Source: Cellulomonas aerilata | Lineage (GTDB): Bacteria; Actinomycetota; Actinomycetes; Actinomycetales; Cellulomonadaceae | Length of the DNA: 64,000 nucleotides | Assembly: GCF_007991755.1 (NCBI RefSeq) | Contig: NZ_BJYY01000009.1 | Coordinates: 1-64,000 of the forward strand | Direction: 5' to 3' | Shown here: positions 8,757-18,249 of the stretch, piece after piece | Position numbering within the stretch: the stretch's first letter is position 1 | Layout: every line of letters begins with the position of its first letter | Notes under the pieces: generated by a model | Databases searched by the model: none | The model's input: the letters and a program-made list of their open reading frames with translations, nothing else | Told to the model about the DNA's origin: nothing | Position numbers and translations under genes: made by a program

Positions 8757-9793
8757 TCCTGGCCGCCTTCGGGGTCACCTCCGCAGTGGCGGCGCTCGTG
8801 ATGCTCGGTGTCGTGGCCCGCCGGGTCACCCGCCGGCTGCGGGAGGCCCGGGTCCGGCGCCTGACCGCGCAGCACCGCCCCCTGCTGCTGTCCCTGGTGG
8901 CGGGCGACCCGCCCGAGGCCCGGGAGGCGGCGACCGCCGTCGCGGCCCTCGACACGGCGTCGTGGCGCGTGCTGGAGCCGGCGGTCGTCGCGCTGCTCGC
9001 GAAGGTCCGCGGCGAGGGCCACGAGGAGGTCGTGCGGCTGCTGGGCACCCGCGGCGTGCTCGTCCGGGCGCGCCGGGACCTGCACCGCCGACGCGCCTCC
9101 CGGCGCGCGGCCGCTGCCGACCTGCTCGGACGCGCCCAGGTCCCCGGGACCGTCCGGTCGCTCGTGCGCCTGCTGGACGACCGTGACGCGGACGTCCGCC
9201 ACGTCGCCGCCCGCTCCCTCGGCCGGCTCGGCTCCGCCTCGGCCGTCCCCTCGCTGCTGCGCGCGCTCGCCGCGGAGCCCCCACGCGTCCCGCCGGCCGC
9301 GGTCGCGCAGGCGCTGCTGCGGATCGGTCCGGCCGGTGCGCCGGACCTGCTCACCGCCGTCGACCACCCCGTCGCCGTCGTGCGCTCGACCGTCGTCGTC
9401 GTCCTGGGCCGGCTCGGGGTCACCGGCGCCGGCACCGCGCTGCGCGGCCTGCTCGCAGGCGACCCCCTCACCGACGTGCGCTGCCTGGCCGCGACGGCCC
9501 TCGGTGCGCTCGGGATGCCCGGCGCCGTGCCGGACCTGGTCCGGGCCACGCGGCCCGGCTCGCCCGGGGCGCTGCGCGTCGCCGCGACCCGCGCGCTCGG
9601 GGACCTCGGCGCGTCCAGCACCGTCGCGGTGCTGGACGGGCTGCTCCACGACCCCGACGCGCGCGTCGCGACCGAGGCGGGGCACGCGCTGCTCGGCCTC
9701 GGCGTGCCCCGCGCCGACGTCCTGGCCCGCTCGACGCCGTCGTCCGTCGTCGCCGTCGCCGAGCGCGTCCCCGCCCTGACGGGTGCCGCATGA
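8753..9793 (+). CDS. Membrane-anchored HEAT-repeat protein
   Basis: 346 aa. One N-terminal membrane segment (about residues 2-22), a basic linker, then about six or seven HEAT/ARM-like helical repeats from about residue 100, for example PGTVRSLVRLLDDRDADVRH and the similar GTALRGLLAGDPLTDVR. Such arrays are protein-binding scaffolds. It sits between the receiver and the glycosyltransferase and overlaps both by 4 bp, so a role linking the receiver to the membrane enzyme is an attractive inference. Start GTG 8753. Confidence 0.85.
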   Translation: MILAAFGVTSAVAALVMLGVVARRVTRRLREARVRRLTAQHRPLLLSLVAGDPPEAREAATAVAALDTASWRVLEPAVVALLAKVRGEGHEEVVRLLGTRGVLVRARRDLHRRRASRRAAAADLLGRAQVPGTVRSLVRLLDDRDADVRHVAARSLGRLGSASAVPSLLRALAAEPPRVPPAAVAQALLRIGPAGAPDLLTAVDHPVAVVRSTVVVVLGRLGVTGAGTALRGLLAGDPLTDVRCLAATALGALGMPGAVPDLVRATRPGSPGALRVAATRALGDLGASSTVAVLDGLLHDPDARVATEAGHALLGLGVPRADVLARSTPSSVVAVAERVPALTGAA

Positions 9794-11262
9794 GCGACTT
9801 CGTCGCCGGCGACCTGCGCGACGCCGTCGCCCTCGTCATGGACCTGTCCCTGTGGCCCGTGCTCGTCTACTTCCTGCTGCTCAACTCCAGCTACCTGGCC
9901 CTGGTGCTGCTCGCGGCGCGGGAGGGGAGCCTCAACCGCCGCCGCGCGTCCTTCACCGACCACGACGAGACGCTGTCGTCCCCGCTGACCCCCGCGGTGT
10001 CCGTGCTGGTCCCCGCCTACAACGAGGAGGCGGGGATCGTCGCGTCGGTCAGCGCGCTGCTCGCGCTGCGCTACCCGCGTCACGAGGTCGTCGTCGTCGA
10101 CGACGGCTCCACCGACGCCACGTTCGCGCGCCTCGTCGAGGCCTACGGGCTGGTCCCCGAGGCCCGCCGCATCCCCGACGACGTGGCCACCACCGCCACG
10201 GTGCTGTCGGTCCACGTCCCGGCGGACGGGCGCACGCCGCTGGTCGTGGTCCGCAAGACCAACTCCGGGCGCTCCGACGCCCTCAACGTCGCCATCAACG
10301 TGGCCCGGCACGAGCTGGTGTGCTTCGTCGACGCCGACTCCCTCCTGGACCCCGACGCGCTGACCGTGGTGGCCCGCCCGTTCGTCGACGACCCGGCCCG
10401 GGTCGTCGCCTCCGGCGGCGTCGTGCGCGCGGTCAACGGCAGCCGGGTGGTCGCCGGACGTGTCGTCGAGGCCCGCATGCCCCAGGGATGGCTGCCGCGC
10501 ATCCAGGTCATGGAGTACCTGCGCGCCTTCCTGCTCGGGCGCGCGGGATGGTCCCGCATCGGGGCGCTCGTGCTGATCTCCGGCGCCTTCGGCCTCTACC
10601 GCCGCGACGTCCTGGTGGAGGTCGGCGGCCTGGACCCGACCTGCATCGGGGAGGACTTCGAGCTGTGCGTCGCGGTCCACCGGGCCATGCGGGACCAGGG
10701 CCGGGACTACCGCGTGGTCGCGGTGTCCGAGCCGATCTCCTGGACGGAGGTCCCGTCGACCCGGCGGGTCCTCGGCAGCCAGCGGCGGCGCTGGCACCGC
10801 GGGCTGCTGGAGGTCCTGTGGCGCCACCGCCGCATGATCGGCAACCCCCGCTACGGGCGCGTGGGCCTGGTCGCGCTGCCCTACTACGTCGTCTTCGAGC
10901 TGCTGGCGCCGGTCCTGGAGCTCGTCGGCGCCGCCCTGGGGCCGCTCGCCCTGGTGACCGGGCTGCTGGAGCCGGCCCGCGCCCTGGCCGTCGTGCTGGC
11001 GGTCTACGCGTACGCGATGTTCGTCTCCATGGCCGCCCTGGCGGTCGAGGAGTTCTCCTTCCACCGCTACGGCCGGTGGCGGGACCTGGCCGTGTCGGTC
11101 GGCGTCGCCCTGGTCGAGAACCTCGGGTACCGCCAGCTCACCGCGTGGTGGCGCCTGCAGGGCCTCTGGGCGGGGCTGCGGCGTCGGGAGCAGGTCTGGG
11201 GCGTGATGACGCGGCAGGGGTTCGGGACCGAGGCGGCCACCCCGTCCCCGAGCGCCGCGTGA
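9790..11262 (+). CDS. Processive family 2 glycosyltransferase, membrane bound
   Basis: 490 aa. A membrane segment near residues 15-45 is followed by a GT-A domain with VSVLVPAYNEEAG, VVVVDDGSTDA (first Asp), VCFVDADSL (DAD), IGEDFEL and the QRRRWHRG form of the Q-x-x-R-W motif found in processive synthases (cellulose, hyaluronan and PNAG types). Three more membrane segments lie in the C-terminal 130 residues. It should polymerise and export a cell-surface polysaccharide; the sugar cannot be told. There is no PilZ domain. The genes on both sides overlap it by 4 bp. Confidence 0.9.
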   Translation: MSDFVAGDLRDAVALVMDLSLWPVLVYFLLLNSSYLALVLLAAREGSLNRRRASFTDHDETLSSPLTPAVSVLVPAYNEEAGIVASVSALLALRYPRHEVVVVDDGSTDATFARLVEAYGLVPEARRIPDDVATTATVLSVHVPADGRTPLVVVRKTNSGRSDALNVAINVARHELVCFVDADSLLDPDALTVVARPFVDDPARVVASGGVVRAVNGSRVVAGRVVEARMPQGWLPRIQVMEYLRAFLLGRAGWSRIGALVLISGAFGLYRRDVLVEVGGLDPTCIGEDFELCVAVHRAMRDQGRDYRVVAVSEPISWTEVPSTRRVLGSQRRRWHRGLLEVLWRHRRMIGNPRYGRVGLVALPYYVVFELLAPVLELVGAALGPLALVTGLLEPARALAVVLAVYAYAMFVSMAALAVEEFSFHRYGRWRDLAVSVGVALVENLGYRQLTAWWRLQGLWAGLRRREQVWGVMTRQGFGTEAATPSPSAA

Positions 11263-14200
11263 GCACCGGGAGCCACACGGCCGCACGACGGGGCGACCGG
11301 TCCGGCAGCCCGCACGTCCAGAACCCTCCCGGGACCGGTCCGGCGGCCGATGACACAGGTGTGCCCCCCTCCACGAGCCGCCCACGACGTCCCGGCCGGG
11401 TGCCGGCCGTCGCCCTGGTGGTCGCGATCGTCGGCCTGTCGACCTCGACCGGCCTGGCCGTGCTGCTCAGCGAGCAGCAGGGACGCGCCGAGGAGCGGCT
11501 GATGGACCAGCGCGCCACGGCGATGCAGGCGGCGGTCACCACCGAGGCCCGGCGCTACGTCGAGACCCTGACCACGCTCGCCGCGGGCGCCGCCTCCATG
11601 CCGGAGGTGGACGCCGCCTCCTTCGACGCCCTGACCGCCACGCTGCAGGGCATGGAGCTGCCCGGGGCCTCCGGCATCGCGTTCGTCGTGCCCGCCGACG
11701 GCGCCGAGGTGCCGGCCGTCCAGGAGCAGTGGCGCCGCCGCGGCGTCGCCGACCTGCAGCTGCGGCCCTCGCCCGACCGGGACGAGCACATCTTCTCGGT
11801 GCTGCAGCGCCCGGTGTCGGCCGGGACCCTGGCGCCCCTGGGGCAGGACCTCCTGGTTTCCCCCCAGGCCACCGCGGCGCTGCTGCGCGGCCGGGAGCTG
11901 TCCACGGTCACCGTGTCTCGCCCGTACCAGCTCCTGTCCGACCGGGACCTGCCGGCCGACGAACGTCAGCTGTCGTTCCTCATCTCCGCCCCGGTGCTCG
12001 CGCCGGCCGCCGACGGGGGACCGCGCGCGTTCCGCGGCTGGCTGGTCATGGGCATGCGCGGCGAGGACTTCATGGGCTCGACGCTGCACCAGACGGGCGA
12101 GGGGCTGGCCCGGGCGGCGCTGCTCGCCGACGGCGGCGACGGCTGGACGACCGTCGCCGGCGACGACCCGGATCCCGGCAGCGCCGGGGACCTGCGCCGC
12201 ACCGAGCGGATCGTCATCGCCGACCAGCAGTGGCTGCTGCAGGCGCACGCGCACCGCGCCGACCTGCCCGGTGGCGACGACGTCCTGGCCTTGGCCGTCG
12301 GCGCCGGCGGAGTGGGGCTCACGGTGCTCTCGACCGCACTCGTCCTGGTGCTCGCGACCGCGCACCGCCGGGCCGAGCGCCGGGTCGAGGAGGCCACCCG
12401 CGAGCTGCGCTCCGCCCGTGAGGAGGCCCAGCGCCAGGCCGGGCTGCTCGGCGCCGTGATGGACAGCCTCGGGGACGGCGTCACCGTGGTGGACCAGGAC
12501 GGCAGCTACCTCCTGAGCAACCGGGCGGCCCGTTCGATCCTCCGGCTCGAGGAGCCCGACGGACCCGACCGGTGGCCGTCGCACCACGGCGTCTTCCTGG
12601 CGGACGGCGGCGAGCCGTTCCCCGTGGCCGACCTGCCGGTGGTGCGCGCCCTGGCCGGCGAGTCCGTCGACGACGTCGAGATGTTCCTGCGCAACGAGGC
12701 GCGACCGGACGGGCTGTGGCTCGAGGTCTCCGCGCGCCCGCTGGACCCGCGCACCGGCCAGTCCGGTGCGGTCACCGTCTTCCAGGACGTGACCGCGCGC
12801 CGCTCCGCGCACGAGGCGGTGCGGCGCTCGGAGGAGCAGCTGCGCCTGCTGCTCGACGGCGCCCGCGACCACGCCATCGTCATGCTGGACGCGCAGGGTC
12901 ACGTGGCCAGCTGGAGCGCCAACGCCGAGCGGATCAACGGGTACACCGAGGCCGAGGTCCTCGGCCGGCCCTACACGATGCTCTTCCCCGCGGACGCCGT
13001 CGCCGCGGGGGAGCCGCAGCGTGCGCTCGCCGACGCGGTCCGGACCGGGCGGATCGAGCCCGAGTGGTCGCTGGTCCGCAAGGACGGCACCCGCTTCTGG
13101 GCGCTGAGCGTGCTGACGCCGGTGCACGACGACGCCGGCGCCCTGCGCGGGTTCGTCAACGTCACCCGCGACATCACCGCGCGCAAGCGGGACGAGGCAC
13201 GGTTCCGCGACCTGCTCGAGGCCGCCCCGGACGCCCTCGTCGGGTGCACCGAGGACGGGACGATCGTGTTCGCGAACAGCAAGGTCGACGAGCTCTTCGG
13301 GTACCGGCGCGAGGAGCTCCTGGGGAGTCCCCTGGAGGTGCTGGTGCCCGAGGCGGCGGCCTCCGGCCACGCCGCCCATCGCGCCCGCTACCTGCACGAC
13401 CCCGTCGCCCGACCGATGGGCAGCGGCATGCAGCTGTCCGCCCGACGTCGGGACGGCTCCCTCTTCCCCGCCGAGGTCAGCCTGAGCACGCTGGAGTCCG
13501 ACGACGGCGTCATCGTCTCGGCGGCCGTGCGGGACATCAGCGACCGGGTGCGTGCCCAGGGTGAGCTGCAGCGGCTCAACGGGGCGCTGCGCGACCTCAA
13601 CACCGAGCTCGAGCTGCGCGTGCACGAGCGGACGGCGCAGCTCGAGGCGCAGGCCGACGCGCTGCTCGAGGTCAACAGCGAGCTCGAGGCGTTCTCCTAC
13701 AGCGTCTCGCACGACCTGCGCGCGCCCCTGCGGGCGGTCGACGGGTTCGCCGCGGTGCTCGCGATGGACCACGCGGACCAGCTGGACGACGCCGGACGGC
13801 GGTACCTGGACCGGGTCCGGGCCGGGGCCCAGCAGATGGGCGAGCTCATCGACGGGCTGCTGTCGTTCTCGCGGCTGCAGCGTCAGGACATGTCCGTCCG
13901 GCCCGTCGACCTCGACCCGCTGGTGACGGACGTGTGGGAGGAGCTGGCCGTCGAGCGTGCGGGCCGGGTGGTCGACCTCGCGGTCGGCCACCTGCCGCCC
14001 GTCGAGGGCGACCCCCGCCTGCTGCGTCACGTCGTGGCCAACCTGGTGGGCAACGCCGTCAAGTACACCCGCGGCCGCGAGCGCGCCCTGGTGGAGGTCG
14101 GCAGCCGGACCGGGGACGACGGTGCACCGGTCTACTTCGTGCGCGACAACGGCACCGGCTTCGACATGCGCTACGCCGACAAGCTGTTCAAGGTCTTCCA

Positions 14201-14435
14201 GCGCCTGCACCGGGCGGAGGACTACGAGGGCACCGGCATCGGCCTGGCGCTGACCGCGCGCATCCTGCACCGCCACGGCGGCCGGATCTGGGCCGACGCC
14301 GAGCCCGACCGCGGCGCCACCTTCTCCTTCACCCTTCCCGGCCCGGACGCGGCGACCGCCCTGGTGGCGGCAACCGTCCCCGCGACGTCCGCCGACCCCA
14401 CCCCCGCCATCCCCACCCCGAGGAGCGTGCGATGA
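11259..14435 (+). CDS. CHASE-type sensor histidine kinase with three PAS domains
   Basis: 1058 aa. Membrane segment about 48-70, an extracellular CHASE-like sensor about 80-335, second membrane segment about 341-370, PAS domains near 395-515, 527-645 and 648-770, a coiled linker, HisKA with phospho-accepting H818 (SVSHDLRAPL), and an ATPase domain about 890-1030 with NLVGNAVKYT, DNGTGFD and GTGIGLAL. The kinase core resembles phytochrome-type (Cph1-like) kinases, which often pair with Rcp1-like receivers such as the next gene. GTG start overlapping the glycosyltransferase stop by 4 bp. The ligand is unknown. Confidence 0.9.
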   Translation: MSTGSHTAARRGDRSGSPHVQNPPGTGPAADDTGVPPSTSRPRRPGRVPAVALVVAIVGLSTSTGLAVLLSEQQGRAEERLMDQRATAMQAAVTTEARRYVETLTTLAAGAASMPEVDAASFDALTATLQGMELPGASGIAFVVPADGAEVPAVQEQWRRRGVADLQLRPSPDRDEHIFSVLQRPVSAGTLAPLGQDLLVSPQATAALLRGRELSTVTVSRPYQLLSDRDLPADERQLSFLISAPVLAPAADGGPRAFRGWLVMGMRGEDFMGSTLHQTGEGLARAALLADGGDGWTTVAGDDPDPGSAGDLRRTERIVIADQQWLLQAHAHRADLPGGDDVLALAVGAGGVGLTVLSTALVLVLATAHRRAERRVEEATRELRSAREEAQRQAGLLGAVMDSLGDGVTVVDQDGSYLLSNRAARSILRLEEPDGPDRWPSHHGVFLADGGEPFPVADLPVVRALAGESVDDVEMFLRNEARPDGLWLEVSARPLDPRTGQSGAVTVFQDVTARRSAHEAVRRSEEQLRLLLDGARDHAIVMLDAQGHVASWSANAERINGYTEAEVLGRPYTMLFPADAVAAGEPQRALADAVRTGRIEPEWSLVRKDGTRFWALSVLTPVHDDAGALRGFVNVTRDITARKRDEARFRDLLEAAPDALVGCTEDGTIVFANSKVDELFGYRREELLGSPLEVLVPEAAASGHAAHRARYLHDPVARPMGSGMQLSARRRDGSLFPAEVSLSTLESDDGVIVSAAVRDISDRVRAQGELQRLNGALRDLNTELELRVHERTAQLEAQADALLEVNSELEAFSYSVSHDLRAPLRAVDGFAAVLAMDHADQLDDAGRRYLDRVRAGAQQMGELIDGLLSFSRLQRQDMSVRPVDLDPLVTDVWEELAVERAGRVVDLAVGHLPPVEGDPRLLRHVVANLVGNAVKYTRGRERALVEVGSRTGDDGAPVYFVRDNGTGFDMRYADKLFKVFQRLHRAEDYEGTGIGLALTARILHRHGGRIWADAEPDRGATFSFTLPGPDAATALVAATVPATSADPTPAIPTPRSVR

Positions 14436-14896
14436 CCGCCGTGCCGAACCGCGTGCTGCTCGTCGAGGACAACCCCGACGACCTCGAGCTGGCCCGGATC
14501 GCCTTCCGGCGCGCGGAGTTCGCGAGCCTCGTCGACGTCGCCCGCGACGGCGCGGAGGCGCTCGACTACCTGTTCGCGCAGGGGGCCTGGGCGCACCGCG
14601 GCAGCGAGCCCCCGCCCCGCCTGGTCCTGCTCGACATCAAGCTGCCGCTCGTGGACGGCATCGAGGTGCTGCGCCGGCTCAAAGGCGACCCGGGGCTGCG
14701 GCACGTGCCCGTCGTCATGATGACCTCGTCCGCGCAGGACCGGGACCTGTCGGCCTGCTACGAGCTCGGCGCGAACAGCTACATCGTCAAGCCCGTCGAC
14801 ATGGAGAAGTTCCTCGCCGTCATCCAGGGCATCGGGCTCTACTGGCTGGTGCTGAACGAGCCCGACCCCGACGCCGGACGGGTGGTCCGCGCGTGA
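14432..14896 (+). CDS. Rcp1-like single-domain response regulator
   Basis: 154 aa. Acidic pocket ED at 12-13, phospho-acceptor D68 in LVLLDIKLPLVDG, and a lysine in IVKPVDMEKF. The insertion before the phospho-acceptor (AQGAWAHRGSEPPPR) is typical of the Rcp1 family, the partners of phytochrome-like kinases. No output domain. It overlaps the kinase upstream (ATGA) and the kinase downstream (GTGA), which supports a phosphorelay among the three. Confidence 0.93.
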   Translation: MTAVPNRVLLVEDNPDDLELARIAFRRAEFASLVDVARDGAEALDYLFAQGAWAHRGSEPPPRLVLLDIKLPLVDGIEVLRRLKGDPGLRHVPVVMMTSSAQDRDLSACYELGANSYIVKPVDMEKFLAVIQGIGLYWLVLNEPDPDAGRVVRA

Positions 14897-16416
14897 GCGC
14901 GCCGCTGGACGTGCTGCTGCTGGAGGACTCCGCCCTGGACGCCGAGCTGCTCGTGCTCGAGCTGCGCCGCGCCGGCTTCTCCCCGACGTGGCGACGCGTC
15001 GACGACCGCGAGGGCTACCTGGCGGCACTGGCCGGCGACCCCGACATCGTGCTCGCCGACTACTCCCTGCCCCAGCTCACCGCGCTGGACGCGCTGGAGC
15101 TCCTGCGCGACAGCGGCCAGGACATCCCGGTCATCGTCGTGTCCGGCGCGATGAGCGAGGAGGCCTGCGTCGAGGCGCTGCGCCACGGCGCGGTGGACTA
15201 CCTCCTCAAGGACCGGCTCACGCGGCTCGGCCCCGCGGTGGAGCACGCGCTCGAGCAGCGGCGCCTCGTGCGCGAGCGCGCCCGCGCCCGGCTCGCCTCC
15301 ACCCGGCACCAGCAGCGGTTCCGGGCGGCCTTCGACAACGCCCCCCTCGGGATGGCCGTCACCACTCCCGGCGGGGAGATCCTGGAGGCCAACCCGGCCC
15401 TGGTGGCGATGGTGCCCGGTCCCCGGGTCGACCTGCGCGGAGGCCGGCTCACCGCCGTCGTCGCCGAGGAGGACCACGCCGTCGTCGAGGACCACGTGCG
15501 GGCGCTGGTGGACGGCGGGGACCCGGTGACCAACCACGAGATCCGCCTGCGCGGGTCGGACGGCGCGGTCACCTGGACCCACTACACCGCGTCCCTCATC
15601 CACGACGGCGACCCGGCAGCCAGGCGCCTGGTCCATCAGTTCCTCGACATCACCGCACGCCGGCGCGCCGAGCAGGAGCTCGTGCGCCAGGCGGAGGAGC
15701 TGACCCGCACCAACGCGGAGCTGCAGGAGCTCGACCGGCTCAAGAGCACGTTCGTCGCCACGGTCTCCCACGAGCTGCGCACCCCGCTGAGCAACATCTG
15801 CGGGTACACCGAGATGCTCACCGAGGCGGACGAGACGGACCTGGGACCCGCCCAGCGGCGCATGGTCGAGGTCGTCGACCGCAACGCCGGGCGCCTGCTG
15901 GCGCTCATCGAGGACCTGCTGACGTTCGCCCGCACCGAGTCCGGGACCCTGAGCCCGAACCTCACCCCGGTCGACGTCCAGGAGCTGGTCGAGCAGGTCC
16001 TGCGCGACCTGGGGCCGTCCGCCTCCGCCGCCGGCGTGACGCTGCGGACCCGGCCGGCCCCGGGGCCCGTCGTCGTCCCGGCGGACCGCCTGCAGGTGGA
16101 GCGCGTGCTGGTCAACCTCCTGTCCAACGCCGTGAAGTTCACCTCGCCGGGCGGCACCGCGGTGGTGAGCACGCAGGTGGGGGAGTCCACGGTCGCGGTC
16201 ACGGTGGCCGACGACGGCCCGGGGATCCCGGTCGAGGAGCAGGCGCGGCTGTTCCAGCGCTTCTTCCGGGCCCACGACGCCTACACGCGCCAGATCCCGG
16301 GCACCGGGCTCGGTCTGTCCATCGCCCGGGCCATCGTCGAGGCGCACGGCGGCACCATCGAGCTGACGTCGCGGCCGGGGACGGGCACCACGGTCGTCGT
16401 CACGCTGCCCCGGTGA
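14893..16416 (+). CDS. Receiver-PAS-histidine kinase (cytosolic)
   Basis: 507 aa, no membrane segment. Receiver domain 1-125 with D56 (IVLADYSLPQ), PAS domain about 145-260, HisKA with H293 (TVSHELRTPL), ATPase domain to the end with NLLSNAVKFT, DDGPGIP and GTGLGLSIAR. An N-terminal receiver fused to a kinase lets an upstream phosphotransfer event control its activity. It is the last intact gene of the coupled operon. After its stop the same frame continues into a decayed kinase tail. Confidence 0.92.
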   Translation: MSAPLDVLLLEDSALDAELLVLELRRAGFSPTWRRVDDREGYLAALAGDPDIVLADYSLPQLTALDALELLRDSGQDIPVIVVSGAMSEEACVEALRHGAVDYLLKDRLTRLGPAVEHALEQRRLVRERARARLASTRHQQRFRAAFDNAPLGMAVTTPGGEILEANPALVAMVPGPRVDLRGGRLTAVVAEEDHAVVEDHVRALVDGGDPVTNHEIRLRGSDGAVTWTHYTASLIHDGDPAARRLVHQFLDITARRRAEQELVRQAEELTRTNAELQELDRLKSTFVATVSHELRTPLSNICGYTEMLTEADETDLGPAQRRMVEVVDRNAGRLLALIEDLLTFARTESGTLSPNLTPVDVQELVEQVLRDLGPSASAAGVTLRTRPAPGPVVVPADRLQVERVLVNLLSNAVKFTSPGGTAVVSTQVGESTVAVTVADDGPGIPVEEQARLFQRFFRAHDAYTRQIPGTGLGLSIARAIVEAHGGTIELTSRPGTGTTVVVTLPR

Positions 16417-16431
16417 GCGGACCGAGGTCGG

Positions 16432-16734
16432 CAGACCCTCAGGGACCGGTCACCGCGGCAGCTGTTCGACCGCTTCACGCGCGCCGACTCCGCCGGTCCT
16501 GCGCGGGGCGCCGGGCTCGGGCTGTCCATCGTGCGGGACCTCGCCCGCGCCCACGGCGGTGACGCGACCTACGACCTGGCGACCAACAGCTTCCTCGTCA
16601 CCCTCCCGGGGGCGCTCGCGGAGGGCGCCGCCGACCCTGCCGTCGGCGGCGCCGCCGCGACGACCCGACACGGTCCGGGGAAGCCTGCGACGAACTCTGC
16701 GCCGGCACGGCTCGAGGTCTCCGCGGCGGGATAG
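16432..16734 (+). pseudogene. Remnant of a histidine kinase C-terminus
   Basis: The frame encodes RQLFDRFTRADSAG then GAGLGLSIVRDLARAHGG, which are the F and G2 boxes of a histidine-kinase ATPase domain, then FLVTLPG and a non-conserved tail ending at the TAG 16732-16734. The N and G1 boxes and the dimerisation domain are missing, and no plausible start or ribosome site precedes it. It is in the same frame as the preceding kinase, separated by that gene's TGA. It probably derives from another kinase by deletion. Confidence 0.7.
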
Positions 16735-16823
16735 GACGCGACGGGGACGTCCGGGCGGACCACGCCGGGGGACGGCCGGTCGAGCCGCCGTCCCCCGGCG
16801 CCGGCCGGAGGTCCCGCCGTGGG

Positions 16824-17342
16824 TCAGGCGCCGGGCCCGGCCAGCACCGCGCAGAGGTCCTCGACCTGACCGGTCAGCCGGGTCAGGACGAAGTTCTCGA
16901 AGACCACCACGCCCTGGACGAAGAAGAGCCCGGGCTCACCGCCCGGCAGCAGGTCGTCCGGGTCGTTGCCGGCGAAGATGGGCGTGACGGTCGCGCCGAA
17001 CGCGGTCGACCGGGCCCCCTTGTTCGTGATCGGCCCGGAGATGTCCCGGACGACGCTCCGGCCGGTCTCCTTGTTGGTCAGCCGGACGACGAAGGGCCCG
17101 AGCACCACGGTGCGGCCTTCGCCGAAGTCGACCTCCTCCAGCCCGGCCGGCTCCGCCTCCTCGATCTCGACGGGGAAGGAGCAGGCTGCTCCGGCGGGGA
17201 ACGTGGCGGGCAGCCCGGACGGGGACGCCTCGCGCGTCGGCGGCTCGGCCGACGCCGTACCGGCGACACCGCCGGTGAGGACCAGGGCCGCGGCTGCGGC
17301 GGCAGCCCCGACGGCCCTGCGTGCATGCAGGCGTTGCACCAT
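16824..17342 (-). CDS. Small secreted protein of unknown function
   Basis: 172 aa. A clear signal peptide (MVQRLHARRAVGAAAAAAAL..., probable cleavage after TASA, about residue 33) precedes a mature part of about 140 residues with two cysteines and a predicted beta-rich pattern (TVVLGPFVVRLTN, GLFFVQGVVVFENFVL). I do not recognise the family. ATG 17342 is preceded by GAGGTG at good spacing; two in-frame upstream ATGs lack this. It stands alone between the kinase remnant and the FMN reductase. Confidence 0.75.
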   Translation of the reverse strand: MVQRLHARRAVGAAAAAAALVLTGGVAGTASAEPPTREASPSGLPATFPAGAACSFPVEIEEAEPAGLEEVDFGEGRTVVLGPFVVRLTNKETGRSVVRDISGPITNKGARSTAFGATVTPIFAGNDPDDLLPGGEPGLFFVQGVVVFENFVLTRLTGQVEDLCAVLAGPGA

Positions 17343-17593
17343 GTGGCACCTCATGTGCTGTGAGGACTCTGCGGTGGACGTGGTGCGCGGCGACGGCACG
17401 CACCGCTGCGGCGGCGCGGCGGGTCAGGTCCCGTCGGTCGCCCGACCACCCGGCGGGCCGCCTCCCTCGCCGGCGGGGGAGGCGCAGGCCCTGGGCGGGC
17501 CGCCCGACGTGTGCACTTCGATGCCGACCATGGTAGGGACCCCGGCGGTCCCGGCGACAGCCTCGCCGGACCGACGACGCGGGCCCCGGGGTG

Positions 17594-18211
17594 TCAGAGG
17601 TCGCCGAGCAGTTGCGCGAACGACGGGGCGTCGGCGAACACGTCCACCGGTCCGGAGTTCTCCCGTGCGGCGACCATCTCGGCCAGCTCCCGGCCCGCGC
17701 GGCGGATCCGGCCCGGCAGCGGGTTGACCGCGTCGGCCTCACCGGCCCAGTCGTCCGTCGCGGCGAACACCGCGGTCCCGGCGACGTCGGCCCGCAGGTA
17801 GGTAAACAGCGGGCGCAGGGAGTACTCCAGGGCCAACGAGTGGCGCGGGGTCCCGCCCGTCGCACCGAGCAGCACCGGCATCCCGGCGAGGGAGTCCTTG
17901 TCGAGGACGTCGACGAACGACTTGAACAGACCCGAGTAGCTCGTGGTGAACAGCGGCGTGACGGCGATGACGCCGTCGGCCCCGGTCACCGTGTCCAGCA
18001 CGTCCTTCAGAGCCGCGCTGGGGAAGCCGGTCAGCATCATGTTGACGACGTCGTGCGCGATGTCGCGCAGCTCGAAGGTCCGGACGTCGGCCGTGATCTC
18101 ACGTGCGGCGAGCTCGTCGGCGGTGGCCTGCGCCAGACGGTCGGCGAGCAGGCGGGTGGACGACGGCTGACTGAGGCCCGCGGTCACGACCGCGAGGGTG
18201 CGGGTGGTCAT
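17594..18211 (-). CDS. FMN reductase, CE1759 family
   Basis: 205 aa flavodoxin-like NADPH-dependent FMN reductase: start TRTLAVVTAGLSQPSSTR, the FMN loop region VIAVTPLFTTSYSGLFK and GATGGTPRHSLALE. The family typically supplies reduced FMN to a neighbouring luciferase-like monooxygenase, which is the gene immediately upstream (38 nt gap). ATG 18211 has an AGGAGA site. It is the second gene of that two-gene operon. Confidence 0.88.
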   Translation of the reverse strand: MTTRTLAVVTAGLSQPSSTRLLADRLAQATADELAAREITADVRTFELRDIAHDVVNMMLTGFPSAALKDVLDTVTGADGVIAVTPLFTTSYSGLFKSFVDVLDKDSLAGMPVLLGATGGTPRHSLALEYSLRPLFTYLRADVAGTAVFAATDDWAGEADAVNPLPGRIRRAGRELAEMVAARENSGPVDVFADAPSFAQLLGDL

Positions 18212-18249
18212 GGCTGGTTCTCCTGACGGTGACGGTGCGGAGCGGGGGT

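Noticed and set aside
11259-14435. CHASE-PAS kinase as a bacteriophytochrome
   Set aside because: The kinase core and partner receiver are phytochrome-like, but no GAF/PHY chromophore domain is present; the N-terminus is a membrane CHASE-like sensor.
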